From NCBI RefSeq assembly GCF_019192735.1, contig NZ_JAHTKP010000069.1, positions 1 to 36,795 of the forward strand: a stretch of DNA of 36,795 nucleotides, in the 5' to 3' direction. The notes under the pieces were generated by a model. That model did no database searches. It saw nothing but the letters and a program-made list of their open reading frames with translations, and had not been told where the DNA came from. A program made the translations under genes and the position numbers. Origin of the DNA: Kitasatospora aureofaciens (GTDB taxonomy: Bacteria; Actinomycetota; Actinomycetes; Streptomycetales; Streptomycetaceae). How positions within the stretch are numbered: position 1 is the first letter of the stretch; each line of letters opens with the position of its first letter. This document shows positions 16,162 to 24,729 of this stretch, piece by piece.

Positions 16162-16372
16162 GGGGACCTCCCGGCGGCCGGTTACGGGGGATGCCGCCGT
16201 GATCGCCCGGTCAGGCGTCGAGGGTGGGGAGCGGGCTCACCGGCAGTCTGATCACCACGCTACCGCGCAGGGGGCCGGGGAGGGGAGACCCCTGCACCCC
16301 GGGAGGGCGTACGCTGCGCGCGGGGGAGCGTGATACGGCACGAGTTCTGATGAAAACGCGAGAGGACGGCAG

Positions 16373-17338
16373 ATGCAGGGGACCGTGGGCGAGCTCGGCG
16401 AGTTCGGTCTCATCAGGGAGCTGACCGCCCGGGTACCGCTCACCGACGCGGTCGACCTCGGCCCGGGTGACGACGCCGCGGTGGTGAAGGCGCCGGACGG
16501 CCGGGTGGTGGCCACCACGGACATCCTGATCGAGAACCGGCACTTCCGCCGCGACTGGTCCACCGCCTACGACGTCGGCCGCAAGGCCGCCGCCCAGAAC
16601 CTCGCGGACGTGGCCGCGATGGGCGCGGTGCCGACCGCGATACTGCTCGGCCTGGTCGCCCCCGCCGACCTGCCCACCACCTGGGCCACCGAGCTGATGG
16701 ACGGGCTGCGCGACGAGTGCCAGGTGGCCGGCGCGACCGTGGTCGGCGGTGACGTGGTGCGCGGCGACACCGTCACGCTGGCCATCACGGCGCTCGGGGA
16801 CTTGCAGGGGCGCGCGGCCGTGACGCGCGCCGGCGCGCAGGTGGGCGACGTGGTCGCGGTGACCGGCTGGCTCGGCTGGTCGGCCGCCGGACTGACGGTC
16901 CTGCAGCGCGGGTTCCGTTCGCCGCGCGCCTTCGTCGAGGCGCACCGCCGACCCGAGCCGCCGTACCACGCGGGCCCGGCCGCAGCCGAGTTGGGCGCCA
17001 CCTCGATGATCGACGTGAGCGACGGGCTGGTCGCCGACCTCGGCCACGTGGCCCGGGCCAGCGACGTGGACATCGACCTGAAGGCCGCCGACTTCGACGT
17101 CCCGGCGCAGATGGCCGACATCGGACAGGCGGTCGGGGTGGACCCGTTGGTCTGGGTGCTGTCCGGCGGCGAGGACCACGCGATCGTGGCGACCTTCCCG
17201 CGCGGGGTCCAACTCCCGGCCCGCTGGCGGGTGGTGGGCGAGGTGACCGGCCGCCCGCGGGGCACCCGCAGCGGCCGGGTGACGGTCGACGGTGCGCCGT
17301 GGGACCGGGTCGGCGGCTGGGACCACTTCGCCGAGTGA
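16373..17338 (+). CDS. thiL: Thiamine-monophosphate kinase
   Basis: 321 residues. It phosphorylates thiamine monophosphate to thiamine pyrophosphate, the last step of the pathway. The AIR-synthase/PurM-like fold is shown by DLGPGDDAAVV near residue 27, ADVAAMGAVPTAILLGL, TVVGGDVVRGD and the conserved IDVSDGLVADLGHVAR. ATG 16373 follows GAGAGGA. The 210-base space to the divergent Lrp-like gene shows no thiamine-pyrophosphate riboswitch core. Its last codons and stop are partly repeated 33 bases downstream. Confidence 0.94.
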   Translation: MQGTVGELGEFGLIRELTARVPLTDAVDLGPGDDAAVVKAPDGRVVATTDILIENRHFRRDWSTAYDVGRKAAAQNLADVAAMGAVPTAILLGLVAPADLPTTWATELMDGLRDECQVAGATVVGGDVVRGDTVTLAITALGDLQGRAAVTRAGAQVGDVVAVTGWLGWSAAGLTVLQRGFRSPRAFVEAHRRPEPPYHAGPAAAELGATSMIDVSDGLVADLGHVARASDVDIDLKAADFDVPAQMADIGQAVGVDPLVWVLSGGEDHAIVATFPRGVQLPARWRVVGEVTGRPRGTRSGRVTVDGAPWDRVGGWDHFAE

Positions 17339-17377
17339 CCTACGTGGAGGGTGACTTGCTTCGCCGAGTGGCCTACG
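17326..17377 (+). repeat. Direct repeat of the thiL 3' end
   Basis: The 19 bases at 17326-17344, which include the thiL stop, recur at 17359-17377 with one mismatch. The period is 33 bases, so the second copy is in the thiL frame, but its stop codon is changed from TGA to TGG. Confidence 0.7.
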
Positions 17378-17541
17378 GGGTACGGCGGATGAGGCCCGGA
17401 CGCCGGTACGCCGCGTGACGCTCCGCGTGTGCGGCGGACGGGCTTCGCGGGGAGGTTTTGCGTAGGCTTGCGAAGAACCGAGCCCGCCCGCCCTCCGGCG
17501 CGGGTGGTCCGAACGACTGCGAGCGGGAGAACACACCAACC

Positions 17542-18567
17542 ATGCGCATCGGTGTTCTGACCAGCGGCGGCGACTGCCCCGGCCTCAACGCGGTCATCCG
17601 CTCCGTGGTGCACCGGGGCACCGATGTGCACGGCGACGAGATCATCGGCATCAAGGACGGCTTCCTCGGCCTGATCGAGGGCCGCACCCGCCCGGTCTCG
17701 CACGACGACGTCACCGGACTGCTCACCCTCGGCGGCACCATCCTCGGCTCGGCCCGGGTGCAGCGCGAGCGGATCGTCTGGGCGGTGCAGAACGCGGACG
17801 CGCTGGCCCGGGCCATCGGCATCGACGCGCTGATCGCGATCGGCGGCGAGGGCACGCTGACCGCCGCCAAGCTCTTCAGCGACGCCGGGCTGCCGGTGGT
17901 CGGGGTCCCGAAGACGATCGACAACGACATCGCCGCGACCGACGTCACCTTCGGCTTCGACACCGCGGTGCACGTCGCGACCGAGGCGATCGACCGGCTG
18001 AAGACCACCGCCGAGTCCCACCAGCGCGTCATGGTGGTCGAGTTGATGGGCCGTCACACCGGCTGGATCACCCTCACCGCGGGCATGGCCGGCGGCGCGC
18101 ACGGCATCCTGATCCCGGAGAAGCCCTTCGACATCGAGGCGGTGGCCCGGATGGTCGAGGACCGCTTCTCGCGCGGCAAGAAGTTCGCCATCATCGCCGT
18201 CGCCGAGGGCGCCGCCCCACTGCCCGGCACGATGCGCTTCGACCACGGCGACGTCGACCAGTTCGGGCACCAGACCTTCGGCGGGATCGGCAACCGGCTG
18301 GCCCACGAGCTGGAGAACCTGCTCGGCAAGGAGGCCCGCCCGGTCATCCTCGGCCACACCCAGCGCGGCGGCACCCCGACCGCCCGGGACCGGGTGCTCG
18401 CCACCCGGTTCGGCTGGCACGCGGTGGAGGCCGTCCACAATGGCGCGTTCGGGCACTTCACCGCGCTGCGCGGCACCGACATCGAGCTGGTGCCGGTCGC
18501 GGACGCGGTGACCCGGCTCAAGACCGTGCCGGAGGACCGGTGGGCGGAATCGGAAGCCGTGCTCTGA
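17542..18567 (+). CDS. pfkA: 6-phosphofructokinase, probably ATP-dependent
   Basis: 341 residues. It phosphorylates fructose 6-phosphate in glycolysis. SGGDCPGLNAVIR is at residues 8-20, GGEGT at 101-105, PKTIDND at 123-129 and MGRHTGW follows. Gly at position 104 is the determinant for ATP use, whereas PPi-dependent enzymes carry Asp there; Lys124 is usual in PPi enzymes but also occurs in actinobacterial ATP enzymes, so ATP is favoured. ATG 17542 has only a weak ribosome site (GGGAG further upstream). thiD starts 23 bases after the stop. A glycolytic gene between thiL and thiD is unexpected; see findings. Confidence 0.94.
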   Translation: MRIGVLTSGGDCPGLNAVIRSVVHRGTDVHGDEIIGIKDGFLGLIEGRTRPVSHDDVTGLLTLGGTILGSARVQRERIVWAVQNADALARAIGIDALIAIGGEGTLTAAKLFSDAGLPVVGVPKTIDNDIAATDVTFGFDTAVHVATEAIDRLKTTAESHQRVMVVELMGRHTGWITLTAGMAGGAHGILIPEKPFDIEAVARMVEDRFSRGKKFAIIAVAEGAAPLPGTMRFDHGDVDQFGHQTFGGIGNRLAHELENLLGKEARPVILGHTQRGGTPTARDRVLATRFGWHAVEAVHNGAFGHFTALRGTDIELVPVADAVTRLKTVPEDRWAESEAVL

Positions 18568-18590
18568 ACCGCCGGAGGTAGGTTGACCTC

Positions 18591-19388
<798 letters not shown>

Positions 19389-19394
19389 CCCGGA

Positions 19395-19424
19395 CGGTGG
19401 GCGGGTCCGCGGGCCCGCCCACCG
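19395..19424 (+). terminator. Terminator hairpin after thiD
   Basis: Perfect 11-bp stem (19395-19405 with 19414-19424) and eight-base loop, six bases after the thiD stop. Confidence 0.7.
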
Positions 19425-19426
19425 GC

Positions 19427-19468
19427 GGTGAGTGCCGGAAGGCGAGTCCCTGAAGGTGAGTCCTGGAA
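19427..19468. repeat. Three tandem 14-base repeats between thiD and rpmB
   Basis: Units at 19427-19440, 19441-19454 and 19455-19468, consensus GGYGAGTSCYKGAA. They sit between two terminator hairpins in a non-coding stretch between convergent genes. Confidence 0.75.
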
Positions 19469-19470
19469 AA

Positions 19471-19510
19471 CAGTGAAGCCGGTCCATCCGAGGATGGACC
19501 GGCTTCACTG
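19471..19510. terminator. Very strong bidirectional terminator between thiD and rpmB
   Basis: Perfect inverted repeat with 19-bp arms (19471-19489 with 19492-19510) and two central bases, so the actual loop is a few bases larger. It lies 25 bases past the rpmB stop on the minus strand and faces thiD on the other side. Confidence 0.85.
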
Positions 19511-19535
19511 GAGGACCGGCATGCCGGTCTGCGCG

Positions 19536-19721
19536 TCAGCGCGAGACCTTACCGGCCTTGATGCACGAGGTGCAGACGTTGAGCCGCTTCGGCGTCCGCC
19601 CAATCACAGCGCGCACCGTCTGAATGTTGGGGTTCCAACGACGGGGGGTACGGCGGTGCGAGTGGGAGATGCTGTTGCCGAAGCCCGGCCCCTTGCCGCA
19701 GACGTCGCAGTTGGCAGCCAC
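19536..19721 (-). CDS. rpmB: 50S ribosomal protein L28 (zinc-ribbon form)
   Basis: 61 residues starting at GTG 19721, with GGAG eight bases upstream; an in-frame GTG at 19730 would add three residues but has a poorer site. The sequence has CDVCGKGPGFGNSISHSHR at the N-terminus and NVCTSC near the end, giving two CxxC pairs that bind zinc (the C+ form of L28). Streptomycetes usually also carry a cysteine-free paralogue induced by zinc starvation elsewhere in the genome. I see no clear Zur box here, in agreement with this being the constitutive zinc form. Confidence 0.95.
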   Translation of the reverse strand: MAANCDVCGKGPGFGNSISHSHRRTPRRWNPNIQTVRAVIGRTPKRLNVCTSCIKAGKVSR

Positions 19722-20019
19722 AGGAGTCACTCCAAGACTTCAGATCATTTACGTTCGAAAACCCGAAGGGCCACCGGAGCACTCGCGTGAACCGGAGCGG
19801 ACCAAAGGGTGAGCCCGGATTGTTCCAGGCAACCGGAAGAGCATACAACGCTTGCTCCGGTTCGACGAAACTACCATGACCGGCCGAGTGATCGCTCCGG
19901 TCGCCGGTCCCGGCGGCCCTCCCCGGCCCCCGATAACCTGCCGGTATCACCCCTCGCCGCTGGCCTGAATGTGCCGCTGCCCCTCAGGCCATCGCGGCGT
20001 CCCATCCGGAGGAGACCTG
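19722..20019. promoter_or_regulatory. Divergent rpmB-DhaL intergenic region with four ACCGGAGC motifs
   Basis: ACCGGAGC occurs at 19773-19780 and 19791-19798, and its reverse complement at 19854-19861 and 19894-19901. The inner pair extends to a perfect 10-base inverted repeat (19789-19798 with 19854-19863). A hairpin GGCCTGA/TCAGGCC (19962-19990) precedes the DhaL-gene ribosome site, and TAACCT near 19935 is a possible rightward -10. No gene is seen here. Confidence 0.55.
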
Positions 20020-21651
20020 GTGCTGCACACGCTCGACGCCCCGGCCGTGCGCACCTGGTGCCAGCTCGCCCTGCGCGCGCTCGGCCAGGCGCGTGAGGAG
20101 ATCGACGCGCTCAACGTCTATCCCGTCCCGGACGGCGACACCGGCACCAACCTCTACCTGACCGTCGAGTCCGCCGCCGCCGAGGTCGAGAGCCGCTTCG
20201 CCGACCCCTCCGCCGACCCGGCGCCCGGCCTGGCCGACGCGGTCCGCGCGATGGCCCGGGGCGCGCTGGTCGGCGCCCGCGGCAACTCCGGGGTGATCCT
20301 CGCCCAGTGGCTGCGCGGCACCGCCGAGACGCTGTCCGAGGGCGGCGGCGCCGAGCAGTTGCGGGCCGCCCTGCAGCGGGCCGCGGACTCCGCGTACCAG
20401 GCCGTCGCCGAGCCCGTCGAGGGCACGCTGCTGACCGTCGCCCGGGTCGCCGCCCGGGAGGCCGTCCGGACCGGGGACGGGCTCGCGCAGGTCGCCGACA
20501 CCGCTTACCGGGCCGCCCGCGACGCGCTGCGGCACACCCCGGAACAGCTCGCCGTGCTCGCCGAGAACGGGGTCGTCGACGCCGGCGGACGCGGCCTGGT
20601 GGCCGTCCTGGGCGCGCTGGCCGACGCCGTCGCCGGGCACCAGCCGATGGGCCCGGTCGCGCTGCGCGGGGACGTCCAGGCCGTCGAGAGCTGCGGGGTG
20701 CACGTCCGCCCGCCCGGCCCCGGCCACCCCGCCTTCGAGGTCATCTACCTGCTGGACGCGCCCGACGAGGCCCTGCCCGTGCTGCGCGAGCGGCTCGGCG
20801 CCCTCGGCGACTCGCTCGTGATCGGCGGCGGCGACGGCCTGTGGAACGTGCACGTCCACGTGGACGACGCGGGCGCCGCCGTCGAGGCCGGGGTCGAGGC
20901 CGGGCGGCCGCACCAGATCCGGATCACCCACTTCGCCGAGGCCGCCGCCCGGGCCGGCACCGCCGCCGAGCGCGGCGAACGCGAGGAGCGGGCCCGCGCG
21001 GTGCTCTCCGTGGTGTGCGGCGAGGGCCTCGCCGAACTCTGCGAGCAGGCTGGCGCCGTGGTGCTCCGGGCCGACCCGGACCGGGCACCGGCCAGCGCCG
21101 AACTCGCCGCCGCCGTCCGCCGGTCGGCCGCCCGCGAGGTCGTCCTGCTGCTCAATGACCCCGAACTGCGCGCCGCCGCCGGGGCCGCCGCCGACCAGCT
21201 CCGCGAGGAGGGCGTACGGATCGCCGTCCTGCCCACCCGCTCGCCGGTGCAGGGGCTCGCGGCGCTCGCCGTGCACGAGACCGGGCGCCGCTTCGACGAG
21301 GACGTGGTCGCCATGACCTCCGCCGCCGGCGCCACCCGGTACGCCGAACTCGCCGTCGCCGAGGGGGAGTCCTGGACGATGGCCGGGGTCTGCCAGGCCG
21401 GGGACGTGCTCGGCCTGATCGACGGGGACGTCGCGGTGATCGGGACCGGGCTGGCCGAGGTCGGGGCGAGCGTGCTGGACCGGATGCTCGGCGCGGGCGG
21501 CGAACTCGTCACCCTGATCCTCGGCGGCGGCGCCGACGACGCGCTCGCCGACCACCTGGTCGCGCACGCGCGGCACCGGCGGCCCGAGGTCGACGCGGTG
21601 GTCTTCCACGGCGGCCGGGAGTCCGCTCCGCTGCTCATCGGCGTGGAGTGA
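20020..21651 (+). CDS. DhaL/DegV-domain protein (YloV/FakA-like)
   Basis: 543 residues. The N-terminal DhaL-type nucleotide-binding domain carries NVYPVPDGDTGTNLYLT, with metal-binding Asp in DGDTGTN at residues 38-44, and GARGNSGVILAQWLRG. A middle region includes the VLAENGVVDAGGRGLVA loop, and the C-terminal half resembles the rest of YloV/FakA (FEVIYLLDAP; GDSLVIGGGDGLWNVHVH). The Firmicute homologue FakA phosphorylates fatty acids bound to a FakB (DegV) partner; whether this one does is inference. GTG 20020 is preceded by GGAGGAGA; an in-frame upstream start at 19969 has no such site. It precedes recG, the same order as in many Gram-positive bacteria. Confidence 0.9.
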   Translation: MLHTLDAPAVRTWCQLALRALGQAREEIDALNVYPVPDGDTGTNLYLTVESAAAEVESRFADPSADPAPGLADAVRAMARGALVGARGNSGVILAQWLRGTAETLSEGGGAEQLRAALQRAADSAYQAVAEPVEGTLLTVARVAAREAVRTGDGLAQVADTAYRAARDALRHTPEQLAVLAENGVVDAGGRGLVAVLGALADAVAGHQPMGPVALRGDVQAVESCGVHVRPPGPGHPAFEVIYLLDAPDEALPVLRERLGALGDSLVIGGGDGLWNVHVHVDDAGAAVEAGVEAGRPHQIRITHFAEAAARAGTAAERGEREERARAVLSVVCGEGLAELCEQAGAVVLRADPDRAPASAELAAAVRRSAAREVVLLLNDPELRAAAGAAADQLREEGVRIAVLPTRSPVQGLAALAVHETGRRFDEDVVAMTSAAGATRYAELAVAEGESWTMAGVCQAGDVLGLIDGDVAVIGTGLAEVGASVLDRMLGAGGELVTLILGGGADDALADHLVAHARHRRPEVDAVVFHGGRESAPLLIGVE

Positions 21652-21682
21652 CGGGCGTGGAGTGACGGGCGTGGAGTGCGCG
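21641..21682 (+). repeat. 14-base tandem repeat across the DhaL-gene stop codon
   Basis: GCGTGGAGTGACGG at 21641-21654 is repeated exactly at 21655-21668 and again, diverging at its end, at 21669-21682. The first copy contains the stop codon TGA (21649-21651). Confidence 0.8.
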
Positions 21683-21745
21683 GGTGCGGCGTGACGGGCG
21701 GAGTACGGCCCGGTTTGTCGGTCCCGTGGTGTAAACAGGGGCCTG

Positions 21746-23962
21746 ATGGGCGCTCTCGATGAACCACTGACCAAGCTCGTCGGCGACCGCACCGCGAAGG
21801 TGCTCGCCGACAGCCTCAAGCTGCGCACGGTCGGGGACCTGCTGCACCACTACCCGCGGCGCTACGTCGAGCGCGGCCAGCTCACCAGCCTGGACGAGCT
21901 GGAGATCGACGAGCACGTCACCGTGCTGGCCCGGATCGAGAAGGTCACCCTGATCCCGTTCCGCGGCCGCAAGGGCGACCGGCTGGAGGTCGTCGTCACC
22001 GACGGCCGCAGCCGGCTCTCGCTGGTCTTCTTCAACCAGGGCTGGCGGCAGAAGGAGCTCAAGGCCGGCGCCCAGGGCCTGTTCGCGGGCAAGGTCGGCG
22101 TCTTCAACCGCACCCGCCAGCTGGTCTCGCCCGACTACCAGCTGCTCGACGAGGACGCAGGCTCGGACGCCGCCCAGCAGTTCGCCGGCCGGCTCATCCC
22201 GGTCTACGGCGCCAGCGCCCAGATGCCCAGCTGGAAGCTGTCGATCTGCATCGAGACCGCCCTCACCAAGCACCTGGGCGACGTCGGCGAACCGCTGCCC
22301 GCCGAACTGCGCGAGCGGCACGACCTGATCCCGCTGCCCGAGGCCCTGGAGTTGATCCACCGCCCCCGCAGCCACGCCGACCGGGAGCGCGCCCAGAGCC
22401 GGCTGCGCTGGGACGAGGCCTTCGTCCTCCAGGTCGCCCTCGCCCAGCGCCGGGCCGCCGAGTCCGCGCTGCCCGCCGTCCCGCGCAAGGCCCGTGCGGG
22501 CGGCCTGCTGGACGCCTTCGACGCGCGGCTGCCGTTCACCCTCACCGAGGGCCAGCAGAAGGTGTCCGCCGAGATCGCCGCCGACCTGGCGAGCGAGCAC
22601 CCGATGCACCGGCTGCTCCAGGGCGAAGTCGGCTCCGGCAAGACCCTGGTGGCGCTGCGCGCCATGCTCGCCGTGGTCGACGCGGGCGGCCAGGCCGTCC
22701 TGCTCGCGCCCACCGAGGTGCTCGCCCAGCAGCACCACCGCTCGATCGTCGAGATGATGGGCGATCTGGCCGAGGGCGGAATGCTCGGCGGCTCCGACCT
22801 CGGCACCCGGGTGGTGCTCCTCACCGGTTCGATGGGCGTCCCGGCCCGCCGCCAGGCGCTGCTCGACATGGCCTGCGGGGACGCCGGCATCGCCATCGGC
22901 ACCCACGCGCTGATCGAGGACAGGGTCCAGTTCCAGGACCTCGGCCTGGTCGTGGTCGACGAGCAGCACCGCTTCGGCGTCGAGCAGCGGGACGCGCTGC
23001 GCGCCAAGGGCGAGCAGCCGCCGCACCTGCTGGTGATGACCGCCACCCCGATCCCGCGCACCGTCGCGATGACCGTCTTCGGGGACTTGGAGACGTCCGT
23101 CCTGGACCAGCTGCCGGCCGGCCGTTCGCCGATCTCCACCCACGTCGTCCCGGCGGTGGAGAAGCCCAACTTCCTGACCCGGGCCTGGGAACGGGTTCGC
23201 GAGGAGGTCGGCAAGGGCCACCAGGCGTACGTGGTCTGCCCCCGGATCGGGGACGAGGAGCCTGCCGCCGAGCCGAAGAAGAAGCGCAGGGCGAGCGAGG
23301 AGGACCTGGAGGACGTCGCCGACCTCGGCGCCGGGAGCGACGAACGGCGACCCCCGCTCTCGGTGGTGGAGACCGCCGAGATGCTGGTCAAGGGCCCGCT
23401 GAGCGGCCTGCGGGTGGAGATCCTGCACGGCCGGCTGGCGCCGGAGGCCAAGGACGAGGTGATGCGCCGGTTCGCGGCCGGCGAGGTGGACGTGCTGGTC
23501 GCCACCACCGTGATCGAGGTCGGCGTCAACGTCCCCAACTCCACCGCGATGGTCATCATGGACGCCGACCGCTTCGGCGTCTCCCAGCTGCACCAGCTGC
23601 GCGGCCGGGTCGGCCGCGGCAGCGCGGCGGGCCTGTGCCTGCTGGTCACCGACATGCCCGCGGCCAGCGCCGCCCGGGCCCGGCTGGACGCGGTGGCCGG
23701 CACGCTGGACGGCTTCGAGCTGTCCCGGATCGACCTCGAACAGCGCCGCGAGGGCGACGTGTTGGGCCAGGCGCAGTCCGGGGTGAAGTCCTCGCTCAAG
23801 GTGCTCTCGGTGCTGGAGGACGAGGAGGTCATCGTCACCGCCAGGGCCGAGGCCACCCGGCTGGTCGCCGAGGACCCGGAGCTGGCCGCCCACCCGGACC
23901 TGCGCACCGCGCTGGAGAGCCTGCTCGACGAGGACCGGGCGGCCTACATGGAGAAGGGCTGA
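21746..23962 (+). CDS. recG: ATP-dependent DNA helicase RecG
   Basis: 738 residues. It reverses stalled replication forks and drives branch migration. The N-terminal wedge domain (about residues 60-170) binds the DNA junction; the helicase core has Walker A GEVGSGKT at 293-300, Walker B DEQH at 405-408, motif III VMTATPIPRT and motif VI GRVGRG near 620. A charged insertion rich in Lys, Arg and Glu (around residues 509-535) sits between helicase motifs, as in other actinobacterial RecG. ATG 21746 has AGGGG six bases upstream. The C-terminal MEKG and stop are tandemly duplicated downstream. Confidence 0.97.
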   Translation: MGALDEPLTKLVGDRTAKVLADSLKLRTVGDLLHHYPRRYVERGQLTSLDELEIDEHVTVLARIEKVTLIPFRGRKGDRLEVVVTDGRSRLSLVFFNQGWRQKELKAGAQGLFAGKVGVFNRTRQLVSPDYQLLDEDAGSDAAQQFAGRLIPVYGASAQMPSWKLSICIETALTKHLGDVGEPLPAELRERHDLIPLPEALELIHRPRSHADRERAQSRLRWDEAFVLQVALAQRRAAESALPAVPRKARAGGLLDAFDARLPFTLTEGQQKVSAEIAADLASEHPMHRLLQGEVGSGKTLVALRAMLAVVDAGGQAVLLAPTEVLAQQHHRSIVEMMGDLAEGGMLGGSDLGTRVVLLTGSMGVPARRQALLDMACGDAGIAIGTHALIEDRVQFQDLGLVVVDEQHRFGVEQRDALRAKGEQPPHLLVMTATPIPRTVAMTVFGDLETSVLDQLPAGRSPISTHVVPAVEKPNFLTRAWERVREEVGKGHQAYVVCPRIGDEEPAAEPKKKRRASEEDLEDVADLGAGSDERRPPLSVVETAEMLVKGPLSGLRVEILHGRLAPEAKDEVMRRFAAGEVDVLVATTVIEVGVNVPNSTAMVIMDADRFGVSQLHQLRGRVGRGSAAGLCLLVTDMPAASAARARLDAVAGTLDGFELSRIDLEQRREGDVLGQAQSGVKSSLKVLSVLEDEEVIVTARAEATRLVAEDPELAAHPDLRTALESLLDEDRAAYMEKG

Positions 23963-23979
23963 GCGGAGAAGGGCTGAAC
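23950..23979 (+). repeat. 15-base tandem duplication across the recG stop codon
   Basis: 23950-23964 and 23965-23979 are 14/15 identical. The first contains the recG TGA (23960-23962); because the unit is five codons, the second copy supplies another in-frame TGA (23975-23977). Confidence 0.8.
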
Positions 23980-24031
23980 GGCCGTCCGGGCAGGGCCGAT
24001 TGTCAGACCCCCGCGAGAGAATGAAGGAGTT

Positions 24032-24059
24032 CAGGACGCACCCTCAAGGTGCGTACCTG
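24032..24059 (+). terminator. Hairpin in the recG-HTH gene gap
   Basis: 7-bp perfect stem ACGCACC/GGTGCGT (24036-24042 with 24048-24054), extended by four pairs with one bulge. It could end recG transcription or act in the leader of the next gene. Confidence 0.4.
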
Positions 24060-24082
24060 GCACGACACTTGGGGGTCCTGCC

Positions 24083-24616
24083 ATGGCATTCCGTCATCTC
24101 AACGAGCTCCCGCTGGGCGACAAGGTCTTCCGGATCGAACTCGCCAGCGACGACGACCGCGAGGTCACCCTCACCCTGACCGGCTGGCGCGAGGGGGCGG
24201 CCGCCACGCCGCTCGCCTCGGGCAAGCTCCGCCTGCCGGTCGAGGACGTCGCCTCGCTGCGGATCGCGCTCAACCGCGCGCTGCGGGCGCTGGCGATCGT
24301 CGCCGACGTCTCCGAGCCCATCCCCGACCGCGACGTGCTGCGCGAGCTGTACCCCGGCCACGGCGCCCCCTGGGTGCCGCAGCACGAGGAGGAGCTGGTC
24401 CGGCGGTTCCACGACGGCGAGACCGTCGCCCGGATCGCCGCCCGATTCGGCCGTACGCCCGACTCCGTCCGCACCAAGCTGCGCGAGCTCGGGCACGACC
24501 CGCGCCGCCCCGAGTTCTGCCCGCCCGACGGCTGCCTGTCCTGGTCCCGGTACGCTTCGCCGGCCCTGCTCGGCGCCGCGATCCCGGCCCAGTCGGCGGG
24601 CTCCGAGGCGAGCTGA
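24083..24616 (+). CDS. Conserved-looking hypothetical protein with Myb/GcrA-like helix-turn-helix
   Basis: 177 residues. The first 85 or so form an alpha/beta region (FRHLNELPLGDKVFRIEL; LTLTGWREG; VASLRIALNRALRALA) that I cannot assign. Residues about 93-135 match the pattern W-x4-EEE-x-L ... IAARFGRTPDSVRTKLRELG, a trihelical helix-turn-helix resembling Myb/SANT- and GcrA-like DNA-binding segments. The C-terminus contains CPPDGCLSWSRY, with two Cys spaced by four residues. ATG 24083 has a G-rich stretch at a suitable distance. It lies between recG and rsmD. DNA binding is a plausible but untested reading. Confidence 0.8.
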   Translation: MAFRHLNELPLGDKVFRIELASDDDREVTLTLTGWREGAAATPLASGKLRLPVEDVASLRIALNRALRALAIVADVSEPIPDRDVLRELYPGHGAPWVPQHEEELVRRFHDGETVARIAARFGRTPDSVRTKLRELGHDPRRPEFCPPDGCLSWSRYASPALLGAAIPAQSAGSEAS

Positions 24617-24640
24617 GCCGCCACCGAGCTGAGCCGTGAC
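24609..24640 (+). repeat. 16-base tandem duplication across the HTH-gene stop codon
   Basis: 24609-24624 and 24625-24640 match at 14 of 16 positions (CGAGCTGAGCCG is exact). The first copy contains the stop codon (24614-24616). Confidence 0.75.
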
Positions 24641-24729
24641 ACCCGCGGGCCCCGCCGATCCGTCGGTGGGGCCCTTCGGTCCGGGGCGGGTAGCGTGGTC
24701 GGGCAGCGACGAAAGGACCTCCCACCACC

